Origin: Leptotrichia wadei
GTDB taxonomy: Bacteria > Fusobacteriota > Fusobacteriia > Fusobacteriales > Leptotrichiaceae
Direction: 5' to 3'
Assembly (NCBI RefSeq): GCF_007990445.1
Contig: NZ_AP019841.1
Location: forward strand, 2,170,001 to 2,234,000
DNA: 64,000 nt
The notes under the pieces: model-generated
The model's input: the letters and a program-made list of their open reading frames with translations, nothing else
The model's database searches: none
Told to the model about the DNA's origin: nothing
Position numbers and translations under genes: made by a program
In this document: positions 17,633 through 27,577 of the stretch, one piece after another
Position numbering within the stretch: position 1 is the first letter of the stretch
Layout of the letters: each line of letters opens with the position of its first letter

Positions 17633-18292
17633 TTACTCAATTTCAATCCCAGAATTTACTTTACCTCCCTTTTTCCCATGTACAACAACCAGATCCACCT
17701 TTTTATACTTATTCACCTTAACCGACAATACATTCAGCCTATTTTCATAAATACACCGAAAAACATCATTTAACCTGCTATTCGGCACAACCACAAAAAA
17801 CTCTCCATAATTTTTTAGAAGTCTTCTTATTTCCAAAATTAATTCATCCAAAGTCAGCAAAATTTCATATTTACTAATTCGTTCCATTTCATTTTCAGGC
17901 ATTTTTCCAGAACTGGTCTTTTTATACGGCGGATTTGAAAAAATAAAATCATACTCTCCATTCACATTTTTTATATTTTTATTAATTGGTATTATTTTCC
18001 CATTTAAATCATTTATCTCTATATTTTTTTTTAAAGCAGCAAAAACTTCCTCCTGAATTTCCACAGCAAAAATTTTTGAAATAATATCGAGTTCTGAAAG
18101 TAATAACGAAATTATCCCTTGTCCCGCCCCAATTTCTAAAAATGATTTTTCTCCTTTCAAATTCTTACGTTTTCTGCTAAAATATTTTTTCATAAATTCT
18201 GAAAGCAAAATAGCATCTTCTGTTATTTTTAACCCTTTTTCCTCCACAATCATCTTTTTTCCAACACTTTCTAAATTTTCAATATAACTCAT
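17633..18292 (-). CDS. trmN6: tRNA1(Val) N6-adenine methyltransferase-like protein
   Basis: 219-residue class I SAM-dependent methyltransferase. The SAM-binding loop is FLEIGAGQGIISLLLSEL and the N6-adenine catalytic motif is IFSNPPYKK. Together with the N-terminal GLKITEDAILLSEFM this matches the YfiC/TrmN6 family, which modifies A37 of tRNA-Val. AGGAG precedes the start. Distance to neighbours on both sides suggests its own transcript. The exact tRNA target is inferred from family. Confidence 0.82.
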   Translation of the reverse strand: MSYIENLESVGKKMIVEEKGLKITEDAILLSEFMKKYFSRKRKNLKGEKSFLEIGAGQGIISLLLSELDIISKIFAVEIQEEVFAALKKNIEINDLNGKIIPINKNIKNVNGEYDFIFSNPPYKKTSSGKMPENEMERISKYEILLTLDELILEIRRLLKNYGEFFVVVPNSRLNDVFRCIYENRLNVLSVKVNKYKKVDLVVVHGKKGGKVNSGIEIE

Positions 18293-18316
18293 TTTAACTC
18301 CTAGTCTTCAATAAAA

Positions 18317-18385
18317 TTATGTTATTTCCCATTTAAAATATAAATTTCTTTGCAAGAGTTCAAAGTCTCTTTTGGTAAATAATAT
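18317..18385. repeat. Dispersed intergenic repeat, family 1, copy B
   Basis: Starts gttatttcccatttaaaata and contains tttctttgcaagagttcaaa and gtctcttttgg, a diverged version of the block at 7723-7805. Confidence 0.5.
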
Positions 18386-18411
18386 TTTAAACGAGATTTA
18401 GTATTAATATA

Positions 18412-18452
18412 ATAAAAAACTGTCTTAAATATTTTTAGTATTTAAAACAGTT
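18412..18452 (-). terminator. Terminator of the PPIase gene
   Basis: Long imperfect stem AACTGTCTTAAATA / TATTTAAAACAGTT with one mismatch. On the leftward strand it is followed by TTTTTTATT, 78 bases past the stop of the gene at 18530. Confidence 0.75.
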
Positions 18453-18529
18453 CTTTTTAATATCTTGTACTTCTTATTTGACAATAAAAGAATCCTTGAT
18501 AAATCAAATTTAACTATTTAAACAGAAAA

Positions 18530-20359
18530 CTATTGTGTAATTCCCAACTGCTTATCTGCATATTCATGCGCAAGTTCCAATCTTACACGTTCTTTTGAAT
18601 TTTCAAATGTTGCTTGTGTAAATGGTATTTCTGATGTTTTTGCAATTAAATAATATCCAGTTGCATCATTTCTTTCTAAGAATCCATCTACTTTCAATGC
18701 GAATATTTGATCCATTAGTTCTTTATTTATTCCAATTCCTGGAATTGCATCAGTTTTAACTAACTTTTTAAATCTTTCTTTTACGCTAAAGTTATATTTA
18801 TCTTGTTTTTCCACAGTGCTCCAAGTAACTTTCTTGCTTTGAATTTCAGCTTTCAAGTCTTGAATTTTCTTAATAACTTTTTGTTTTGATGCCTCAGAAA
18901 TAGTTGGAGTTATTAAAATATGGCTAACTTTCGCTACATTTTCATTTTTTGGATCTTTACTTTGAATGTAAATAATATGATAACCAAACTGTGTTTTTAT
19001 TGGTCCCACAATATCTCCAGCCTTACCATTTTTAACTGCATTTGCAAATTCTGGGACAAGTTTTGATAAATCCGCTGTTTCTCCTAAACTTCCGCCATTC
19101 TTAGCCGAACCAGGATCCTTTGAAAACTCTCTGGCTTTTTCTGCAAAATTATCTTTATTTGTAGTTTTCATAATTTCTTCAGCCTGCTTTTTAGCCACAG
19201 CAAAATCATTTTCTCCAGCCTGATATTCTTCTCCAATTACATAACCGCCTATACTATTTTGAGTATTATAGCTATCTCTCTTAGAATCAAATCTTGCTTG
19301 TAATGCCGCATTATCAGGCTTATAAGTATCAATTAAATAATTATAGTATTTTTGAGAATAATCTCTTAACTGATCTACTCCTACTAAATCAGCATCTGCC
19401 TTTATTCCAGCCGCTTTAGCCTTATTCGCTATTTGTATAAATTTATTTAAATTTGTTTTTAGCATGCCTTTTAAATCATTTACCATTTTTGGCGAATAAC
19501 CTTCTTGAGTTTGTGAAACTGCATTTATAATTTGTTCATTTACATCTGCATTTGTATATTTATACTCTCCATTTTGTGCCACAACTGCTGTTATGTTAGC
19601 ATACATCTTTTTAAATTCCTCATCTTTAAACTCAATTTTAGCTTTTTGCTTAGCCTTTGCAATAAATGAATTTAAAATCATAATATCCTTATCTTGCTTC
19701 ATATTTTCCTTAATTTGATCTTTTACATCATCAAATTCTTGATTTTCAAAGGCTTGAGTATATTTATTTCTTTCATAAGCCTTTTTAACTTCCTCATCTG
19801 TAACTTTATCATCTGCAAATAATTTTTCTCTCATCTTGTCAACTGTTTTCTGGTCTTTTATCATTTTTTTAAATGAAGTAACGTTATATCCAACTGATCT
19901 TAAATATTGAGAAAATTCATCTTTTCCTAATTTAGACTGTTTTTGATAAGCCTTAAATTCCTTATTAACAGTTGAACCGCTTACTCTTATTCCCAAATTC
20001 TTAGCCGATGAAAGCAATATTTCCTTATTTATCAAAAGTTGTAAAACATATTGATTTATAATATCATCAGGAACATTTTTTATATTCTCAGTATTTACTC
20101 CTGCTTGTGCCAACTGCTGCATTTTTTGCTGATTAATCTCATTTAACTGACTTTTTAACGAATAAGCTTCCCTTTCAAAATCATCACGATAAATTTTTGT
20201 CCCGTTAATCGTTGCAATTACTTCTCTATTACCTTTTGAAGCTTCAAAAATATTATTCTTCAAAAATAATATTCCAGTAATAAGCATTGCTATTCCAAAC
20301 ATCCCCATCATAACTGCTGATGCGATCTGAATACCTCTTTTGTGACTTCTGAATCCCAT
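18530..20359 (-). CDS. SurA/PpiD-like membrane-anchored peptidyl-prolyl isomerase
   Basis: 609-residue envelope chaperone. A single membrane segment (about residues 11-33, AVMMGMFGIAMLITGILFL) anchors it facing the periplasm. A SurA-type helical N-domain follows (VIATINGTKIYRDDFEREAY). The PpiC rotamase domain spans about residues 350-460, with FSKDPGSAKNGGSLGE and FGYHIIYIQSKDP. A second partial domain starts at VSHILITPTISE. It would help fold outer-membrane barrels, which fits the nearby porin and autotransporter genes. GGAAG precedes the start. Confidence 0.87.
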   Translation of the reverse strand: MGFRSHKRGIQIASAVMMGMFGIAMLITGILFLKNNIFEASKGNREVIATINGTKIYRDDFEREAYSLKSQLNEINQQKMQQLAQAGVNTENIKNVPDDIINQYVLQLLINKEILLSSAKNLGIRVSGSTVNKEFKAYQKQSKLGKDEFSQYLRSVGYNVTSFKKMIKDQKTVDKMREKLFADDKVTDEEVKKAYERNKYTQAFENQEFDDVKDQIKENMKQDKDIMILNSFIAKAKQKAKIEFKDEEFKKMYANITAVVAQNGEYKYTNADVNEQIINAVSQTQEGYSPKMVNDLKGMLKTNLNKFIQIANKAKAAGIKADADLVGVDQLRDYSQKYYNYLIDTYKPDNAALQARFDSKRDSYNTQNSIGGYVIGEEYQAGENDFAVAKKQAEEIMKTTNKDNFAEKAREFSKDPGSAKNGGSLGETADLSKLVPEFANAVKNGKAGDIVGPIKTQFGYHIIYIQSKDPKNENVAKVSHILITPTISEASKQKVIKKIQDLKAEIQSKKVTWSTVEKQDKYNFSVKERFKKLVKTDAIPGIGINKELMDQIFALKVDGFLERNDATGYYLIAKTSEIPFTQATFENSKERVRLELAHEYADKQLGITQ

Positions 20360-20460
20360 TGTCTATCTTCCTTTCTTTATTCTCTCACTTTTAGTCATTT
20401 TATTATTATAACACATAATACTTTATTTTTCTATCGTTTTTTTTACCAGAGACAGAGCAA

Positions 20461-20540
20461 TACTATTTTCCATTTAAACAGCAGACTAGTTATAAATTTC
20501 TTTACAAGGGAGCAAATCTCTTTTTAGCAAGTAAAATAAA
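20461..20540. repeat. Dispersed intergenic repeat, family 1, copy C
   Basis: Begins tactattttccatttaaaca and continues with tataaatttctttacaaggg and agcaaatctctttttagcaa. It makes up the middle of the 303-base gap between the PPIase and autotransporter genes; the remainder holds only the terminator at 20602. Confidence 0.55.
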
Positions 20541-20601
20541 TTATAATCTCTATTTTTAGATGGAGTTTAATACAAATACCAAGTTCTGTTTGAAAAACAA
20601 T

Positions 20602-20640
20602 AAAAAATCGGAAACTGATTTTTTCCTCTTCCGATTTTTT
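20602..20640 (-). terminator. Terminator of the autotransporter gene
   Basis: Perfect 12-bp arms AAAAAATCGGAA / TTCCGATTTTTT with a 15-base loop. Ends in a U-run on the leftward strand, 23 bases beyond the stop codon. Confidence 0.9.
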
Positions 20641-20662
20641 AATTCTCTACAATTTTTGAAAA

Positions 20663-23600
20663 CTAATAAATTGCCCTAAATCCAATTCCACCTCTGACAT
20701 TATTTCCTTTAGTATCGTATCCAGCATTTACTGTAATACCAAATCTAGTATTGTCAACTCCGATGTTAAGGTCAAACTTACCATTTCCACGTCTATCTTC
20801 TTTTTCTTTTTCCAGATTATACCAATCTGCTGTCGTATATCTTACTCTTGCCTGATTTCCGTTTTGCAGTTTTCCAATCTCATTTTCATAAGCGGCTGTA
20901 AGCCCTACTGTCAAGTTTGTTTTTACTGCAAGTGGCTGAACATACTTAAATTCAACTCCAGTTTCTGGTTTTACTGAAAAGTAGTCATTACCCTTAACCT
21001 GCAGTCTTACTTGTCCAGAGTTTTCTTTCACATCATTAAATCTTCCATATTCCATTTTCAAAACTCCAAATGGTCTTAAATGTGTTCTTTCACTCATTCT
21101 TATATCATAACTAAGTTCATTTTTAAGAGCTGCTCCATAAGTATGGTACGTAGATTTAGCTTCAAATGTATCATCAACTACCCAGAATTTACGCTTCATA
21201 TTATTAATTCCTGCAAACACATCTCCTGCAACTGTCCACTGCAATGCTCCGTTGTAATCCTTTTTAGGCGACATTGTCTTAAATATTCCAGCTTTTATCA
21301 TTGTCTGATCTTCTCTCGATTTTCCTAGATCCTTGAATCTGAATCTGTTTGTTACTGCTCCTGCATACCATCCGCTTGAGTTGCCCATTCTGACTTTTTC
21401 ATCTTCGTGAACATAAGCTACTCCGTAGGCATTGCTCTTATAGTCAAAGATTCCAGCTGTGTCAGTGCTATATTCATCTCTTAATCCAAATGCCTTGATT
21501 TTATTATTTTGCTTAGTTGGGTTCCTCCATTCATTTCTCAAATAGCTAAACTCATTATCCAGAGCATTTCCTGTAGCGTTAGTTCTTTGTTGAATATTTG
21601 CATATTGATGACCTTTCATCTCATCTACAGCTTGTGCTAAAATATGGGATTCACCTTTTCCTAAATCATTTAATTTATTAAACAGTTCTTTTTCTCTTCC
21701 AGTAGTTTCCACACCATATCTTTGTTCTAATCCACCTAAAAAATTATATGTATTTCCATCTTGTGCAAATGCTGTATATGGAATTTTTACTAAATAAACT
21801 TTTCCTAGAGCACCTGTTGATAAATTTTGTGTTGCTGTTGCAAACCAAGTCAAACTTCCTGCATTTAAAGCAAATTTCATTCCACTACTTGATGCAGCTA
21901 ATGATAATATCATATTATTATAAGGGTTTATTATATTGTCCCCAACCTCTATAACTTTACTATCAGTATATCTTGCTGCCTCATTCCCAAATATCAAATT
22001 AATTCTTTTTAATCCTGTTAAATTATTCAATCCTTCAATTGGATGTGTATAATTTACTCCCGATGTATCTATATACATTCCAAGTGCTCCAACTTGTTCA
22101 TTTGATGGAATGCTTCCCAATCTTGTTGAGCCTAGGTCTATTGTTGTCACTGTTCCATCTGGAGAAGTTACTGTTGCAACTGATGGATTTGGTGTTGAAA
22201 TATTTGTATCTATAACCATTGGAATTACAATATTATTATTTATTTTTATAGTAGCCGCTGTTGCTGCTGATGGAGCTATTATTTCTATTCCTGCTACCGT
22301 TTTACTTGTTGGATTGCTTACTTTTCTTACAACTCCATCTGCGCCATTAGTATTTGTAACAGTTCCTGTTGTCCCTCCACTAGTTTCATTTGAGAAAGTT
22401 CCTGTAGAACCAAGATATCCAGCTTTATTATTAGGTCCATCTACAATAATTTGTCCATAGTTTTTAATTACTCCACCACCTGTGGCAACTACACCTAAAA
22501 TACCATCATTATTTGCTGTTGGAACTGTTTTAATAATTCCCCAGTTTTCTCCTACTGCATTATTATCAACATACATTCCTTTTGTATTTTTTCCACTTAA
22601 TTCAATTGTACCATTATTTATTGCTTTTGAACCACTTCCTGAAGCAAACATTCCAATTCCTTCATCAAGAGCTACTTTTATTGTTCCATCATTTATAATT
22701 GTTCCGTTAGAAGTAGCCATTCCCATTCCATATTCTGGAACTGGAGTTGCTGATAAATTACTTCCACTTACTGTAATTGTTTTACCTGCAGCATTTCTAG
22801 CAGTTCCTCCATCAATTGCATAAATTGCCACACTTCCTGTTCCTCTTCCAAAATCAATATCTGCATTATTTGTTACTGCTCCTGCAGAATAAATTCCGTA
22901 AGTATTATTCCCTGTTGAAGTTAATGGAACATTATTTGTTACTGTTATATCTTTATTATTTGAATAAATAAATTTCGCTTCATTTCCTAATGTTGCAGTT
23001 CCATTTGTAGTTAAGTTTGTTGTTCCTGTATTTTTAATTACATAACCAAATGAAGAATCTCCAATTGTCATATTCGTATCAGCATTTATCGTTCTTCCTG
23101 CTGTTCCAGTAGTAAATACTCCAACTCCTTCATTCGCTCCAACTCTTACTTTTGACCCTGCGTTTAATGTGACATTTCCTTCTGTTGAATAAATTCCTAC
23201 TCCTTTATCTCCAACTGTGATTTCTCCTGTTGCTCCATGAGTCACTGTTGTTCCAAAAATACCGTAGTTTTTATTTCCACCGTTAATTTTACCATCATTT
23301 ACTATATCTGTTGCCGCATCATTAGTATAAATTCCTACACTTGGAACAGAACCTGCTGATGCTGCCAGATTAATTTCTCCTCTATTTACCAATGATGAGC
23401 TGTTATTAGCAAACATTCCAACTTGTTCCTGTCCTGTCATATTAATTTTTGCATTTGTATCATTTGTTAACGTTGCTTTATCTCCTATCATTCCGATAGA
23501 TTTATCTCCTGATAAAGTTAACACTCCATTTCCTGTATTTGTTCCAATAGCACCAGCTTTTGTTCCTGCTGAATTATTATTTTTTACATAAATTCCATGT

Positions 23601-26600
23601 GAAGTTGTTCCATCTAATGTAACGTTTCCTTTGTTTACAATATTAGTTGTTCCTTCACCAGGTTTTCCTCCAAATTCATTTACTTTAGGTACTCCAGTAG
23701 TTGCATCTTCCCTATATGCCAACCCTAATAACCCAATTGAACTATTTCCACCAACATTTACAGTTCCTTCATTATTTACTTCAGAACCGTTGTTTACTGC
23801 ATAAATTCCTACAGCACTGTCATTGCGAGGATTTGTTGTTAATTGTTCAACATTTATTGTAGATGACGCATTTGTGTTCACTTTTCCGTAGTTTATGAAT
23901 AATCCTACTGCTCCGTTTCCAGCGTCTGTTCTGTCTGCGTTTACAGTAGAACCTCCAGCAAGATTTATTTGCGTTTCAGCATTCGAAGCTGCCGAACTAC
24001 TTGAACTCATATCAAGTCCTACTACACCTTTCATTCCTGTTGCTGTTAAGTCTGAAGAATTTAAGTTTGCTGTTACTGTTTTACCTGCTTGTAAATTTAA
24101 AACTGCACGTTGAACTAAATATCTTTTAACAAATTTAAATGAATCTGTTGATTCATTAGCAATATTAGCAGCTAAACTTTTATCAATATCTGCATTAATA
24201 TTATAATTTAACATTCCATCTATAAATGCTTTTTTATAATTAGTATATGCAGTTGTTCCATCTTCTCCATTTACAACTTGAATTCCTGAAGCCGCAATAC
24301 CTAAATCAGTATCTATAGATGTTAAATTTACTATTCCTTTATCTTTAAATTCAAATGGAATAGCATCATTTGACATAACAACTATTTTTGTATTTGCATT
24401 TGTTGTTATGTCACTTAAAGAAGATCCCTGCACTCCTATTGCCTTTCCTCTTAAAATAACTGTACTTCCTTGTAAATCAATTTTCCCGTTATTTCCACTA
24501 TAAATGGAATAGCCATTTCCTTTATAATCTAAAATTGAATTCTTTAAATTTATATTACTTGTAGAACCATCACTATATGCACCAACTAATCCATCAGATA
24601 ATTTCATAAAACTGTTCTCTGCTACAATTTGCCCTCCATTTGTAGCATAGAATCCAACTCCATTGTTTCCAGAAATAGTAACTTTAGGAGTTCCTATTGA
24701 TGAATCTGTTATAACTGTTACTCCTGATGAATTAACAACAGTTGATGGTTGAGCAACTGCTGCTTCTGTTGCAGTAACATTTCCACTGTTTTTCGCATAA
24801 TACAACACTGCATCTGAACCGACGACTTCTCCTGTAACACCTTGATTCAATGTAACTGTCGAACCAGCTCCTTCAGAATACGCTAAAGTAAATCCTTTTC
24901 CACTAACTGCTGTTGAAGATAAAGGCAACGAATTATTTACTTTCAATGTCCCTCCATCTTTTGCAGCAAACAATATTGCATTTTTTCCACTAACCTTAAA
25001 ATTATTAGCTGTATTGTTATAAATTAAATTATTATTTGCACTTCCATCTGAAAGATATCCTATATTATCTTCTCCGCCAAGAGTTATTCCACTATTTGCC
25101 GAATCATTAAACGTAATCTTGGCTTCTCCTGTTCTAAGAGCTATTGAATTTTTAGAATTATTCTCTAGAACCACATTATAATTATTTATATCTAAATTTG
25201 TAAATCCATTATTGGAATTTGTAAAATCAAAATTTAGTCCAACTGAATTTTGAACTTTTGTCAAGTCTCCTTTTGTATCACCATAAGTAGCATCTTGCGA
25301 TGTTAAAGAAGATCCCCCAACTTGAATATTAAATTTTGAATTTAAAAAATTATTTGAGCTAGTGTCTGGTTCTGACAAGAAACTCGCTCCTACTGATTCA
25401 TCTCCATATATTTCAATCGGTGTATTAAGTTGAATATCTGCATGTGCCATTTGTTCACCAGAAGTATCATTGTCAGTAGCTATTCCTAAACTATTTTTAC
25501 CAAATAACTGCATTTTACCATTATTAATTGAACTTCTTGTTATTCCTTGCGTATTGCCTGAACTGTATGCCCATCCTACACTTTCTGGAGCATAAAAAAT
25601 TACACTTCCGTCAGAAGCATTTTCTATTTTATCACTTTCTGAAGTTCCATAAGAATAAGCTCCAAATATATGGTTTCCTGGAGTTGCTCCAGTTAATGCT
25701 GTACCTGAAGCATCAACAAATGTTCCATTTTGTGCATGTCCTATTATATTTCCCCTATTTACAAAAGTTATACCACCTGTACTAGTTACATTATCTATAT
25801 TTACTACTGCTATTTTATTTCCATAAATATTAGTATTTGCTTTATGTATTAATTTAGCTTCAGCATTTCCTGAATCTGATGGATTTCCCATATAATAAAT
25901 TGAATTTAAGTCCCCACCACTACTATTATTACCTACTACGTTAACTGTCATTGTATTGGGCAATGTAATCACTTTTCCACTTAAAGCGTAAAAGGCAGCT
26001 GTGTTATCACTATCTCCTGCATCAGAAGCTGGTAAATGTGGAACAGGTGTACCTGTTCCAGGATCGTTTGAAGGAGTATATGCTCCATTCTCGGTAGCGC
26101 CACTAAAATTATATTTAAGAGGATCTCCTACTCCGCTAAAATAGTTATTAAATGTTCCTGACAGCACTTCTACTTGAGCAATTAAAGCATTATTTTGTAA
26201 AGGATTATTTACATTATAACCCCATGTCCAGTTGGGAACATTCTGATACGCAACATCAGTTGGAGGTGCTGAAGGAACCTGGCTAATATTAACATTCTTT
26301 GGATTGATAATAGGTGATGTTACCATTAATGGATCAAATGGCGGTAGTCCCCCACTAGGAGTCGTAGGTACAAAATTAGGAGCCGATTTATCTATTGCTA
26401 ACGTTCTTAATGAAGCATCAATTTGGATTTCTACTGGATTTTCCATATTATTAGAGTCTAATTTCAGTCTTGTTGCTCCGTAAGTACTTAAATTTTTTAA
26501 CTGATAGTTGTATTTTTCCATTGTAGTATCTCTTTGGTAAAATTTACTGTCCTGAACCCGATTTCCTCTACCCTTAAAATGTCCATGCCAATCATTATAA

Positions 26601-26941
26601 AAATCATTTGCTCCAATTTGCCAGTTACTCCATGGAGATTTTGTTACATGATCTCCCTGTTCCATTAATTGTGTAAGTTCCAAGTTTGTATTTTTGATTA
26701 ACTTGTTGTTTTCAGATCTCGCATGCTTAAAATCTTTACGCATTTGACCTATTGAAGAATTAATCAAATTCACTTGGTTACTAATTCTCGAATCCTTTGA
26801 TTCTGCACTCAATTCACCTGCTGAAATTAACATTCCGTTTAACAAAAATGTAAACAAAGCTGAATCTGTATATTTAAAGTCCTTACATTTTTTTGCAAAC
26901 GACTTTAAATCCCTTTTTAACTGCGATAAATTATTAGTCAC
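20663..26941 (-). CDS. Giant type V autotransporter (surface adhesin-like)
   Basis: 2092 residues. The N-terminus is a Lys-rich extended segment (MTNNLSQLKRDLKSFAKKCK) followed by a hydrophobic stretch (SALFTFLLNGMLISAG), as in long autotransporter leaders. Residues about 50-1750 are a passenger of repeating Asn/Gly/Thr-rich turns such as VGIYAVNNGSEVNNEGTVNV and NNGTIELSGKNTKGMYVDNN, typical of a right-handed beta-helix. Residues about 1790-2092 form a C-terminal barrel ending GGIGFRAIY. A GTG start with AGGAG is used. Members of this fusobacterial group act in adhesion and coaggregation; the ligand here is unknown. Confidence 0.9.
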   Translation of the reverse strand: MTNNLSQLKRDLKSFAKKCKDFKYTDSALFTFLLNGMLISAGELSAESKDSRISNQVNLINSSIGQMRKDFKHARSENNKLIKNTNLELTQLMEQGDHVTKSPWSNWQIGANDFYNDWHGHFKGRGNRVQDSKFYQRDTTMEKYNYQLKNLSTYGATRLKLDSNNMENPVEIQIDASLRTLAIDKSAPNFVPTTPSGGLPPFDPLMVTSPIINPKNVNISQVPSAPPTDVAYQNVPNWTWGYNVNNPLQNNALIAQVEVLSGTFNNYFSGVGDPLKYNFSGATENGAYTPSNDPGTGTPVPHLPASDAGDSDNTAAFYALSGKVITLPNTMTVNVVGNNSSGGDLNSIYYMGNPSDSGNAEAKLIHKANTNIYGNKIAVVNIDNVTSTGGITFVNRGNIIGHAQNGTFVDASGTALTGATPGNHIFGAYSYGTSESDKIENASDGSVIFYAPESVGWAYSSGNTQGITRSSINNGKMQLFGKNSLGIATDNDTSGEQMAHADIQLNTPIEIYGDESVGASFLSEPDTSSNNFLNSKFNIQVGGSSLTSQDATYGDTKGDLTKVQNSVGLNFDFTNSNNGFTNLDINNYNVVLENNSKNSIALRTGEAKITFNDSANSGITLGGEDNIGYLSDGSANNNLIYNNTANNFKVSGKNAILFAAKDGGTLKVNNSLPLSSTAVSGKGFTLAYSEGAGSTVTLNQGVTGEVVGSDAVLYYAKNSGNVTATEAAVAQPSTVVNSSGVTVITDSSIGTPKVTISGNNGVGFYATNGGQIVAENSFMKLSDGLVGAYSDGSTSNINLKNSILDYKGNGYSIYSGNNGKIDLQGSTVILRGKAIGVQGSSLSDITTNANTKIVVMSNDAIPFEFKDKGIVNLTSIDTDLGIAASGIQVVNGEDGTTAYTNYKKAFIDGMLNYNINADIDKSLAANIANESTDSFKFVKRYLVQRAVLNLQAGKTVTANLNSSDLTATGMKGVVGLDMSSSSSAASNAETQINLAGGSTVNADRTDAGNGAVGLFINYGKVNTNASSTINVEQLTTNPRNDSAVGIYAVNNGSEVNNEGTVNVGGNSSIGLLGLAYREDATTGVPKVNEFGGKPGEGTTNIVNKGNVTLDGTTSHGIYVKNNNSAGTKAGAIGTNTGNGVLTLSGDKSIGMIGDKATLTNDTNAKINMTGQEQVGMFANNSSSLVNRGEINLAASAGSVPSVGIYTNDAATDIVNDGKINGGNKNYGIFGTTVTHGATGEITVGDKGVGIYSTEGNVTLNAGSKVRVGANEGVGVFTTGTAGRTINADTNMTIGDSSFGYVIKNTGTTNLTTNGTATLGNEAKFIYSNNKDITVTNNVPLTSTGNNTYGIYSAGAVTNNADIDFGRGTGSVAIYAIDGGTARNAAGKTITVSGSNLSATPVPEYGMGMATSNGTIINDGTIKVALDEGIGMFASGSGSKAINNGTIELSGKNTKGMYVDNNAVGENWGIIKTVPTANNDGILGVVATGGGVIKNYGQIIVDGPNNKAGYLGSTGTFSNETSGGTTGTVTNTNGADGVVRKVSNPTSKTVAGIEIIAPSAATAATIKINNNIVIPMVIDTNISTPNPSVATVTSPDGTVTTIDLGSTRLGSIPSNEQVGALGMYIDTSGVNYTHPIEGLNNLTGLKRINLIFGNEAARYTDSKVIEVGDNIINPYNNMILSLAASSSGMKFALNAGSLTWFATATQNLSTGALGKVYLVKIPYTAFAQDGNTYNFLGGLEQRYGVETTGREKELFNKLNDLGKGESHILAQAVDEMKGHQYANIQQRTNATGNALDNEFSYLRNEWRNPTKQNNKIKAFGLRDEYSTDTAGIFDYKSNAYGVAYVHEDEKVRMGNSSGWYAGAVTNRFRFKDLGKSREDQTMIKAGIFKTMSPKKDYNGALQWTVAGDVFAGINNMKRKFWVVDDTFEAKSTYHTYGAALKNELSYDIRMSERTHLRPFGVLKMEYGRFNDVKENSGQVRLQVKGNDYFSVKPETGVEFKYVQPLAVKTNLTVGLTAAYENEIGKLQNGNQARVRYTTADWYNLEKEKEDRRGNGKFDLNIGVDNTRFGITVNAGYDTKGNNVRGGIGFRAIY

Positions 26942-27394
26942 TACTATCTCCTTTTAATTTTTTTATAATTCAGATTTTCAATTTAGAAATATTTTTCAAA
27001 AATAATAATTATTTAAATAATGGAAAAAGTGATTTTTATAATAGTTTAAGTGATAATTATTCCACTGTATTTAAGAGAGTGTAAAAATTTTTGTGTAAAT
27101 AGAAATATCAAAGTACTGAATTTACTGGATTCATCTGTTAGTTTACACAAAATTTTGGACATTCTCGTATTTAATGATAAATCCTATTCTAAAAACAGAA
27201 AATATATTTTATTTATATTCCATTAAGAAGCCTTAACCCCTTACTAAATAGTAATTTTGCAATAAATTTATTATCTCCAAAAAAAATTTCTTTCTGTCTA
27301 TTATATCATAAAGAAAAAAACAAAAACAAGAGGTTTTTTGAAATTTATTTAAAAAATGATATTTTTTATTTATATACTCAAAACTATTAAAAAC
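26942..27394. other. Gene-free region upstream of the autotransporter
   Basis: The 530-base stretch up to the TnpB element holds the autotransporter promoter region (no clean consensus found), the MITE-like element at 27075-27166, and a family 2 repeat from 27395. No gene or structured RNA was otherwise recognised. Confidence 0.6.
27075..27166. mobile_element. MITE-like element, copy 2
   Basis: 92 bases with terminal inverted repeats: gagagtgtaaaaatttttgt on the left, and a right end whose complement reads GAGAATGTCCAAAATTTTGT. Same ends as 9121-9209. The interior is unrelated and non-coding. It lies in the likely upstream regulatory region of the autotransporter gene. Confidence 0.6.
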
Positions 27395-27455
27395 CATATA
27401 AATTTAGAATTTGAGTAAAATAGTCATAGCTTTTAAATCTAATACTAAATTTCAT
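27395..27455. repeat. Dispersed intergenic repeat, family 2, copy 3
   Basis: Contains atttgagtaaaatagtcata then gcttttaaatctaatactaa. It matches 7135-7185 and 10478-10530 and abuts the 3' end of TnpB element A. Confidence 0.6.
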
Positions 27456-27473
27456 AAAAAAACTGCCTTGATA

Positions 27474-27577
27474 GTGAACTACTCCCGCTTTTAGAAGCGG
27501 GAGCTTCTTGGGAAGTATCTGCTTTTGCTAGCCAAATATATTTACCAAGCTCTTCGGGCAGTCCCTGCCCTGTTTTT
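27474..27577 (-). ncRNA. Putative omega-RNA 3' region of element A
   Basis: Conserved non-coding stretch between the tnpB stop and the element end, shared with element B and, as a relic, with 2525-2614. It folds as a long-range stem (AGCTTGG with CCAAG..AGCT) followed by the terminal GC-rich hairpin. By analogy with characterised TnpB systems the guide would start in the flank just past 27474, reading TATCAAGGCAGTTTTTTTAT. Confidence 0.6.

Noticed and set aside
22110-22823. Plus-strand frames of 116 and 113 codons inside the autotransporter gene
   Set aside because: They are mirror frames of the repetitive Thr/Asn/Gly-rich coding strand and lack ribosome sites.
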